In this document: positions 1 through 7,421 of the stretch, in pieces | Numbering within the stretch: position 1 is the first letter of the stretch | Layout of the letters: every line of letters begins with the position of its first letter | From: Azolla pinnata | Lineage: Eukaryota; Streptophyta; Polypodiopsida; Salviniales; Salviniaceae | Length of the DNA: 32,927 bases | Direction of reading: 5' to 3' | Assembly: GCA_037176905.1 (NCBI GenBank) | Contig: JBBBWG010001349.1 | Span: 2,452 to 35,378, forward strand | Notes under the pieces: generated by a model | What the model was told of the DNA's origin: nothing | The model's input: the letters and a program-made list of their open reading frames with translations, nothing else | Databases searched by the model: none | Position numbers and translations under genes: made by a program

Positions 1-573
1 AGAGGAGGAGGAAGGAAGAGGAGGGAGGAGAGCGCAGGGTGGAGCTTGCGGATGAAAGGGAATCGGTTGTTCAGGAGAGGGGAGTATGTGCAGGCAGCGG
101 AGATGTACGGGAGGGCGCAGGCAGCGGCGGCGCAGGCATCGAGGGAGGAGAGGATGAAGAGCTTGTCGAACAGAGCGGAAGTGTGGCTGTGCGTGGGGGA
201 GTATGCAAAGGCATTGGAGGATGCAGAGGCAGCCCTTGAAGTGTACTACGAGGACGCGGGGTCGCCGTCGTTGTCAAAGTCATCGTCAACGTCGTCGTCA
301 TTGCCGTCGCCGTCGCCGTCGTTGTCAAAGTCATCGTCACCGTCGTCGTCATTGCCGTTGCCGTCGCCGTCGCCGTCGATGATGTCGACGATGGCCCTGC
401 TCAAGGCGTCGTTCCGCAAGGGGCGCGCCCTCTTGGGGCTGGGCCGTGCCGAGGAGGCGGTCGCCGCGCTGGAGCTCGCTCGCCGCCTCGCCCCTGCCCC
501 CGCCCACGCCCGCGTCATCGTCGACAGCCTCCTCGTCGCCCGCCGCCAACTGCGGCACCAATCTGCCATCTCC

Positions 574-610
<37 letters not shown>

Positions 611-702
611 CTGCCTCCAAACCCAGCAAACGCCAGCGCCTCCGCCACAAGGCCAACAAGAGCCACCAATCCTCCTCCTCCTCCACCTCCTCCTCATCTT
701 AG
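1..702 (+). CDS. TPR-repeat protein, 3' part (5' end probably outside window)
   Basis: The frame is open from base 1 to the TAG at 700-702. The first ATG is at 52, but the first TPR helix seems already under way there, so translation probably starts upstream. From that Met, residues ~1-34 (KGNRLFRRGEYVQAAEMYGR) form one tetratricopeptide unit and residues ~38-66 (SNRAEVWLCVGEYAKALEDA) a second. After a Ser/Pro/Leu-rich insert of two 17-residue repeats, a third unit follows (FRKGRALLGLGRAEEAVAAL). The C-terminus has a run of 12 Asn, a basic stretch and a Ser-rich end. TPR units form helical scaffolds for protein binding, often to chaperones; the partner here cannot be told. No intron is visible inside the window. 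The low-complexity parts are microsatellite and minisatellite DNA read in frame, and probably vary in length. The TPR assignment is good; the precise family is unknown. Confidence 0.7.
262..375 (+). repeat. In-frame 51-bp minisatellite in TPR gene
   Basis: Two tandem copies of a 51-bp unit, offset 271 to 322, encode two 17-residue Ser/Pro/Leu/Lys repeats, with a partial third. The internal texture is (GTC/GCC)n. Because 51 is divisible by three, copy-number change would keep the frame. Confidence 0.85.
573..611 (+). repeat. (AAC)n microsatellite encoding poly-Asn
   Basis: An uninterrupted CAA/AAC trinucleotide run inside the TPR coding region, read as twelve consecutive Asn codons. Related microsatellites follow in the 3' flank: (AAG)n at 709-738 and (CT)n at 850-871. 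Confidence 0.9.
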
Positions 703-708
703 TAAAAC

Positions 709-871
709 AAGAAGAAGAAGAAGAAGAAGAAGAAGAAGGCTCTGATCTTCATCTACTCCAACCCCCATTTTTAAGATGTTGTCATGTGACTAATAACTCT
801 GGCTTTGTAATTCATCAATTCAAATTGATGATGTGGATCCCTGCCCTCACTCTCTCTCTCTCTCTCTCTCT
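709..871. repeat. (AAG)n and (CT)n microsatellites in 3' flank of TPR gene
   Basis: (GAA/AAG)n occupies 709-738, just after the stop codon, and (CT)n occupies 850-871. Both probably lie in the 3' untranslated or immediate flanking region. No clear AATAAA poly(A) signal is visible between them. Confidence 0.8.
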
Positions 872-2853
872 GTGTCCCACCTATGCTCCTTTTTCTTCTA
901 CATGAATGAAGAAGGCCTCATCCTCCTCTGTCATTTCAATCAAAATTTGGGAGTTCAGTATACGTCGCCGAAGATCTGAGGCCCTCCAATGATCAAGCTG
1001 ATTGTTACATGTATTGTGGATCCATGTTCTAACAGATACTTGCAAAGCCATTCCTAGGGCCTTCAAAGTTGACTTCCAAACATTCTGAAAGATTTCTAAA
1101 AACAATACGAGAGTGATGCCGGTATCGAATATTAATGTGGCATGTTGTGGTCACGATGTTTGTTCAAAAAGCAATATATACTTGAGCAATGTGACGAGTC
1201 ATGGATATACATCTTGAGTCGATGAATTTCATATCTCTTGATAAAACATTGTTTTTTATTACGATCTTTGAACATTGTCCCACAGGCATACCATGTTCTT
1301 TCATAGGCATGCAAATTTGAACAACGGTTCAATGAGAGAAAACTCCTGGGAAAATATTAAGAAATAAATATCTTAAGAGTCGGAGATGTACTCAAGAAAG
1401 CCACTATCTAATACCTCAAATGCTTATTGTTGGGTTCTAAGGTTCAAATACAAGACTGACATCATAGAGTGAATTTTGTAACTCCATCTTTTAAACACTT
1501 GCTGCCAAAAACATTTTAGGAAGAGTAGCTCTCATGCTCCATCTGGTTTTGAAAATGTCCCTTTTAATCTTTATTAAAGTAAAAATACGTTTTATATACT
1601 AATTGTGCTTTGCCTCAATACCCTTCAACCTAAATATTTTCTGGAACACAATTATTGATTTCATCTACAGTAAAATGAGGGCTACATTGAAGTTACACTG
1701 GTTCGGGTCAAGACGAGAGCTAAAATGGGATTTAGACTTTGGATTACGATATCGTCAGGGTTAAGCATTTGATGAGATTAGGGTTCAAGCTAAGGTTAAT
1801 ATCTCGCTTAGAGAAAGATGGTTAGGTTAGGGTTAGAGGTAAGAGTATTTTCATAAGTCATGAGCTTTCAATGAATGGTATTATAATAAATATGTAAGAG
1901 TTTTAAAGGTATTTTGGTAAATGGGGCTTATGTATACTTTTTTTACTTAAATAAAGGTAGTTTGATCAATTTAAAGTATAGATGGGTATTTCAGCTAATA
2001 AGTAAATTTCTATAGGTTTTGTGAAAGTTTTATAAATCTTATCTTTTTAATTCAAGAGGAATAAGATTAAAAAATGATCCTTAAAAATAAATAATACATT
2101 TAAACATTTAAAAATAAATAAATAAATAAAAACTTTTTTCGTTAGATTTACTTCTTATGGTTTTTTAATTGGTATTATAAAGGGGTCAAAATTAATGGAC
2201 TCTATCAACCCGAGAAAAACGAATACATTTAACTATGGTTCTTGGCACTAGAGAGGTAACTGCTTAAATGCGATTATAAATAAAAAATCAATTCTTATAA
2301 AAATTGAAGTTCTAGCATTCTTAGCTATCACTCTCTTGCTCACGTTTTGACATTATATATTGGTGGAGGTGACCGGCAACACAATACCAACAAAGCAGTG
2401 ATTCCAAGACACTTCCTAACAGAACATGCAATCACCTCTTTATGAGGTATCAATGGTTACAACAAGTACATCAAACTTGCAATTGAACACCACCAAATAA
2501 ACAATATTAAACAATGTTAGTCTAACACAATGATAGTAACGACAAAAGAGATGTCAAAATAAACCAAAGACCATCTGTTTGTTCACCTACTAAAAACATT
2601 TTTAACTTGATTAAATCATTTTAACAATTTAGTATAATAACGAATATGAATGGATAAAATGAAAGCAACAAAAGCACAAACATTATTTGATGGTATTGCG
2701 GCTACTTTGTCCATTTTCCTCAATAAAGTGACAATTGGGATTCAATGAAAGCAAAGCTAGTTGAAATCTCCGCTCACTAAAATGAGTCATAAACAGCCAT
2801 GTGTCAATTAAAAAATCTCCTTTAGCAATATATAGAACCAACTGTAGTACAAT
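872..2853. other. Intergenic, no gene recognised
   Basis: AT-rich DNA with no convincing coding frame; open frames here are short and lack family resemblance. An (AAAT)n-like run lies near 2105-2130. A short degenerate telomere-like stretch (GGTTAGGTTAGGGTTAGAGG) lies at about 1820-1839. Nothing else is identifiable. Confidence 0.6.
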
Positions 2854-3540
2854 CACTACAAGGTATAAGATCGTTTATCACGTCTAGTTGTCATGACTTA
2901 GATGTGACACGTTTAGGCTATGACAAATTTTTATTAAAGTTGCGTCAAATTTACCGCAAGCTTTCATGCGAGATTTGCCACATATTTGCCGCGACTATAG
3001 CTGCAACCCTAAAAGTTTGATGCAACTTTTTTTTTAAATTTTGTTGCACATCTAGCTGCTCCTTTTATGCGAGAATTGACGCAAACATTGCCGCCAATAT
3101 AGACACTAGTTTTGTCGCAAAAAAAGTTTGACATTTAACGGGGAGTTTTACATGAGCATTGCCAGGATTATAACCACTCCAAAATAAATATTTTGACGTG
3201 CGTTTTTTCCGCAATTTTGACGCAAATATAGATGCTCTTATAGCCGCCTAATTTGATGCAACATTGATGCCAAATTGACGCAACCATTATCTGCATTTTG
3301 ATGCAATTCATTCCACGTTTTGCTACCAGAATAGACATGAAAATAAATGCGAGTATTGATACTAGCTTTGACGCAAGTTTTGACGTAAATTTTGATGCAA
3401 GGTTATGCATGAATTTTTACACTGTATTTGATAGATATTTTTACTCGCATTTAAATGCAAGCTTTACCACGAGGTTGTTGCAAAAAAATTTCTTGGAAGT
3501 TTGTCGTGTCTGTATACACTGTTTATCGCGACCATACTGT
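2854..3540 (+). mobile_element. Decayed CACTA (En/Spm-type) transposon end with subterminal repeats
   Basis: CACTACAAGG at 2854-2863 matches the terminal motif of plant CACTA elements. It is followed by several hundred bases of a degenerate ~11-bp repeat, with variants such as TTTACCGCAAG, TTTGACGCAA and TTTGATGCAAG. The repeats run to about 3530, as expected for a subterminal region. A near-palindrome close to the tip (CACGTCTA at ~2879 against TAGATGTG) could form a hairpin. The element extends rightward, but no inverted partner (CCTTGTAGTG) was found before the next element, so this is probably a truncated or nested relic. Compared with the copy at 31912, many CG positions have become TG or CA, fitting an older, methylated insertion. 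No transposase is recognisable. Confidence 0.6.
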
Positions 3541-4155
3541 CTCATTTGAGCTCATTTGACACAATGTAACAACATAATCAATTGTTTCTACATACATTTA
3601 TGTTACACATGTGGTAAATGTACATTCTCGTTTTGGGTTATCGAAAATTTAGTCGACTTGACAAAGTCAAAGAGCCCCATTTTCTAAAGGGCTCCAAGAG
3701 CAACACGGACTAATGCAACCGCCATACGGATTTGTTGGGTTTGGGCATGTTGTGACTCATTGTAGGCCACTAGAGGCCCTTTGTCACACTCTTTGTAATA
3801 ATGATAGCTGGCCACACTTGAGTGAGAAGCGGCAAAGACATTGGCTTTCTCATGCTACTAGACTGCACATCCCCAAATGGTTGCTACCTCTTGGTGGCAT
3901 AAAAGATTGTTGATGATCTGGAAGTTTGTGTTCTGAGGAGTATGCAATGCAAAGTTTGCTTCAACGGCATGCGGCAGTGAAAAGGTTTTTTGAAGCAGGC
4001 TACAAGACTATCGAAGTTGGGAAAGGTTACCAACAATTGGGCTTTAAACCACGTGGTGGCTGGTTTTTCTAGCAACATCACAAACTCCATCACTAGGGAT
4101 GTCGCCATGTTCGGGTCCTACGAGTCTTTGGCTAGCATGGTTCACTATCCATGTT
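3541..4155. other. Interval between CACTA relic and chromovirus, mostly unassigned
   Basis: This interval holds no intact gene. Its right half may contain an antisense retroelement gag relic (separate entry). The first ~150 bases after the subterminal repeats may still be CACTA interior. The five bases just beyond it are the target duplicated by the LTR element insertion. Confidence 0.4.
3884..4108 (-). pseudogene. Possible antisense retrotransposon gag fragment
   Basis: On the minus strand a 74-codon open frame includes LLEKPATTWFKAQL followed by FPNFDSLVACFKK. This resembles the core of plant Ty3/gypsy gag proteins (a G/KPA..W motif, then a helix ending in hydrophobic and basic residues). 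The frame is closed by stops on both sides and no zinc knuckle follows. If correct, the chromodomain element at 4161 inserted into an older retroelement lying in the opposite orientation. The resemblance is by eye only, so confidence is low. Confidence 0.3.
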
Positions 4156-4160
4156 CAGAG
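4156..4160. repeat. Target-site duplication CAGAG (left copy)
   Basis: It is identical to bases 5895-5899 on the far side of the LTR element. The 5-bp length is what Ty3/gypsy integrases produce. Confidence 0.85.
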
Positions 4161-4385
4161 TGTCACGGACAAGCTACATGACACATGGCATGCATGTCAT
4201 CACATGCATGCTTACATGACTCATGCACATGATACATAGCATCACATACATAGAAGATGCACGCATCACATGCATATTTACATGACCCATGCACATGACA
4301 CTTGACATCACATGCACGCAAGATGCTTGCATGCCTCTTTGTATAAATAAGAAAGTTCACCTTGATTCTTTCAAGGTGAACAAAC
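4161..4385 (+). repeat. 5' LTR, truncated at its right end
   Basis: It aligns with the 3' LTR from TGTCACGG to the shared CAAAC at 4381-4385 (5826-5830 in the right LTR), then diverges and enters integrase sequence. It carries a TATA box (TATAAATA, 4342-4349). The part upstream of the TATA box is dense in CATG and ATGCAT words. It is ~18 bp longer before the TATA box than the 3' LTR. Confidence 0.88.
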
Positions 4386-5604
4386 TTTAGAACTTAGCTC
4401 TCGGACCTATTGGTGGCCCCAACAGTGGAAGCTTGTCAAAGACTTCATGAAGACTTATAACACATGTTCTCGATCCAAAATTGCCTATCATCATCCATAC
4501 AGACTGCTTCAACTTCTCCTGCTTCCGTGGTCATCCATATCTATGGACTTCATTACCGACATACCACCATTGGGGGGACATGACTCCATCTTGGTAGTCG
4601 TGGATAGATTTATCGAAATGGCCCATTTTATACCTTGTTCCAAAGCCATCTCTGGACCAATGACAACGAATTTGATTCTAACAAATGGGGTGCGCTTCCA
4701 TGGGCTACCTGATGACATCGTCTCTGATCGTGGTTCACCATTTATTTCCCATTTTTAGAAATGACTCTTCTAGATTCCCAACACCACCACCAACCTCTTG
4801 ACGGCATTCCACCCACAAATAGATGAATAGACGGAACGCGTAAATCAAGTACTAGAGCAATATCTACGATGTGTGATGAGCTACTAGCAAGATAATTAGA
4901 TTAGATTCCTCTCATTGGTGGAATTCGCTTATAAAAACACCCTTCATTCATCTATTAGAACCTCCCCCTTCTTTGCCAGCTTTGGTTTCCAACCTCACTT
5001 TAGCATATCTCTTCCCTCCGGCTCAGTGAACCCTTCGGCTGAAGAGCGGGCACATCATCTTAACAAAAACCACCAAGATCTAACTCTTGAGATTTTTAAT
5101 CCGTGGGACCGGCAAAAGTCAACTGCCAACAATCTACGAGCATCGGTGCGCATCCGTGCCCAATTTTCAAGTGGGTGACATGGTATGGCTACTATGGCGA
5201 AACATTATGACCACTCGTCCATGTTTAAAGCTAGATTATACAAAATTAGGTCCCTTCCATATCTTTGAGCGCATAAACCCTGTGGCCTACTAACTCGACC
5301 TTTTGCCCCACTACTGCATCCATAATGTATCCCTCTTGGAGTTCTACCATGCTTCCGTACTTCCAAGGTGGCAACACACTCGACCACCGCCCATCAAGCT
5401 AGTGTGCCTAGGGATGAGTTCGAAGTGGAAGAAATCCTTGACTCCAAATTGGTACGTCGAAAACTCTATTATCTGGTACTGTACAAGGCATATCCGATAT
5501 TGGAAGCTACTTGGGAACCTCCCGACCATTGGACAAATGCAACCAAGGCGGTTCATGAATTTCATCTTCATTATCCACACAAACCTTCGCCGCCTAGAAG
5601 ATAA
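4384..5604 (+). pseudogene. Broken chromovirus integrase with GPY/F and chromodomain
   Basis: Integrase normally inserts retroelement cDNA into the genome. The frame enters at the end of the zinc-binding domain (YWWPQQWKLVKDF, then CSRSK) and runs through the catalytic core, with Asp in SMDFITD, Asp in SDRG and Glu in NQVLEQYL. It continues through AFHPQ, the GPY/F motif (KLGPFHIFERINPVAY) and a chromodomain (FEVEEILDSKLVRRKLYYLV, then EATWEPPDHW). At least six in-frame stops occur between 4756 and ~4900, mostly where Trp or Gln codons would be expected, as C-to-T or G-to-A changes would produce. A frameshift lies between about 5090 and 5165, a stop follows GPY/F at ~5291, and the chromodomain is in another frame. 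The chromodomain's usual Trp-Lys-Gly-Tyr is Tyr-Lys-Ala-Tyr. Confidence 0.88.
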
Positions 5605-5623
5605 CGCGAAACAAGGGGGATAT

Positions 5624-5894
5624 TGTCACGGACAAGCCACATGACACATGGCACGCATGTCATCACATGCGTGCTTGCATGAGTCATGCACATGACACAT
5701 GACATCAGATGGACGCAAGATGCATGCCATCGCATGCATGTGACACTGGGCATCGCATGCACACGAGATGCTGGCATGCCTCTTTGTATAAATACGAGAG
5801 TTGACCTTGATTCATTCAAGGTGTTCAAACAACAGCGGTTAATGATAAGCAAGTTTTGTATTTCCAAGTCATCTTAGCAATAGTTGTCTTAACA
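5624..5894 (+). repeat. 3' LTR (271 bp)
   Basis: It begins TGTCACGG directly after the purine-rich tract and ends CTTAACA before the target duplication CAGAG. The TATA box (TATAAATA) is at 5787-5794. The U3 part is packed with CATG and GCATGC palindromes. It provides the full LTR sequence against which the 5' copy is seen to be truncated. Confidence 0.9.
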
Positions 5895-5899
5895 CAGAG
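5895..5899. repeat. Target-site duplication CAGAG (right copy)
   Basis: It matches 4156-4160. With the left copy it fixes the exact insertion boundaries of the chromovirus derivative. Confidence 0.85.
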
Positions 5900-6823
5900 G
5901 TCCACCCGTAGGTGTGTTCTTTAGTGCTGCCATTGCCCATAAAATAGAACTACGGGGATCTACGAATAGAGAGAACAGAACGCCGGAAGGAAGGTGTATC
6001 AGGGACACACACATCTCTTCCTATTCAAAATTGTTTACATGCCAACTACAACTGTCAAGAAATCCTGCTTCTCCTGCTCCTGCTGAAGTCCCGCTCCCGC
6101 CTAGCCCGCTTTTGCTACTCCTCCTTTGTTCCTGCTCTTCCTCTGCTGCAGATCTGCTGACGCGCTGCCCTCTGCTTCTGCGTGAACTGGATCAAGGTAG
6201 TGCTCCTGCTTCGGTGGATGCGTGTGCTTTTGATTCTGTTTCTCAACGACGAAGTTGTCTACAACAAACTGTTCAAAAATTAGCTGACCATGTTAAAACT
6301 GCCAGGATCTCTATAGAAATTGACAAAAATCTGTACTGAAATTGACAGTTGAATACATAAAATGTTCAAAATATGCAAAAAATGTAGAAAACTGACAAAA
6401 TGTTCAGAAATTAGTCCCAATGTGTATGAATTCGCCAGAAACTGACGGAAATTGTTTGAAATTGCCAAAATTCACTGCTTGAAACAGAAATGTTGGGAAC
6501 GGAATGATATCGACTAAAATTTTCATGAATTGTCATAAATTGGCTCAAATATGATAGAAATTGGTTTCTGTGTGCCGGAAATTGTCTGAAATCAACAGAA
6601 TTTCAGACGAGGATACAGCAGCAGCAGAAGGGAGGAAGTAAGAAGGAAGCAGGAGAGAAGAAGAGTAAGCAGAATAAGATGAAGATCGAAGAAGGAATTC
6701 GAGTGTGACTTCTATTTCCCAGGTTCTATTCCATCTTTCTTTTCTTCCTCTCTACGTTCTTGTTCGGTATCCCTTCGTATCCTCTTTCTTATTCTCCTTC
6801 AGTTCTCTCTTCCATGAGGAAGC
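5900..6823. other. Intergenic with GAAATTG-rich stretch and purine/pyrimidine strand switch
   Basis: No gene is recognised. Bases 6310-6600 contain six exact GAAATTG words (6316, 6338, 6448, 6458, 6557, 6578) and several near matches. Bases ~6607-6700 are strongly purine-rich on this strand, and ~6710-6812 strongly pyrimidine-rich. A short open frame at 5914-6339 has a pyrimidine-rich, Leu/Ser/Pro-type composition and no family resemblance. The stretch may derive from a retroelement LTR or leader, but no boundary was found. Confidence 0.45.
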
Positions 6824-7257
6824 AAGGGAGAGACACTCCCGGACCCATCCCGAACTGGGGATCTACCCCCACCGAGAACATCTACACTATGGGCTTGGAC
6901 CACTGAAAATACCTCTGCCATCATCTTTCAACTCGTCCGCAAACATGCTGCTTGCTGCATTGATATTCCCAACAGTTCCACTATTGTGAATTTTGCCCAT
7001 TTACATTCTTTTCTGTCACAATATGTACAATGTGTGCATGTGAGGGGGAGAGAGACACTCCTGGACCCATTACCAACTGGGGATCTGCCCCGACTGAGAA
7101 CATCTGTCCTCGTTGCGGACACTATTTGGCTCAGACCACTGAAAGTACCATCGCCATCGTCTTTCATCTCATCCTCTCAGTGCAAACACGTTGCATTGAT
7201 GTCCCCAACAACTCCACTATTGTGAAATTTGTCCATTTACATTCTTTTTTGTCACAA
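6824..7257 (+). repeat. Degenerate tandem duplication, unit ~222-236 bp
   Basis: Two diverged copies lie in tandem, roughly 6824-7021 and 7046-7257. Both start GAGAGACACTCC and share a stretch around AACTGGGGATCT, then GAGAACATCT, ACCACTGAAA and TCCACTATTGTGAA. Both end TTTACATTCTTTT.TGTCACAAT. The offset is 222 at the left end and 236 at the right, owing to a small insertion in copy 2. It lies just upstream of the PIG-W gene, so it could be promoter, 5' leader or transposon DNA. Confidence 0.8.
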
Positions 7258-7421
7258 TGAGAGAAATGCGTACAATGTGAGCTTTAAACGTGGAAATTGA
7301 ATTAAATGTAAGGATTAAGTTGATTACATAAACTTAACAGCCAAATTGTTAAATGTATTTGCGTACAGGCTCAGATTTGAACAGTCTGTAATCAATTGCA
7401 CTTATTAACGAGAGGTTCAAA

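Larger units (their letters stand above)
4161..5894 (+). mobile_element. Ty3/gypsy chromovirus deletion derivative (LTR - integrase/chromodomain - LTR)
   Basis: The element is bounded by matching LTRs starting TGTCACGG, the right one ending in CA, and is flanked by a perfect 5-bp target duplication, CAGAG (4156-4160 and 5895-5899). Inside are only integrase (from 4384), a GPY/F segment, a chromodomain and a purine-rich tract (ACAAGGGGGA, 5611-5620) before the 3' LTR. The end of the 5' LTR, primer-binding site, gag, protease, reverse transcriptase and RNase H are absent. The gene order and chromodomain identify a chromovirus of the Ty3/gypsy (Metaviridae) group. Several stop codons and a frameshift show it is dead. 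Confidence 0.9.

Noticed and set aside
246..697. Long frames overlapping the TPR gene (poly-Asp, poly-Val, poly-Thr, poly-Cys)
   Set aside because: They are shadows of trinucleotide repeats in other frames; only the frame ending at 702 has TPR structure.
3298..3549. Open frame with Phe-Asp-Ala-Ser repeats
   Set aside because: It is the older copy of the same subterminal repeat read as protein.
4163..4360. Cys/His-rich minus-strand frame resembling a zinc-binding protein
   Set aside because: It is produced by CATG-rich LTR DNA; a similar frame appears in the second LTR (5571-5867).
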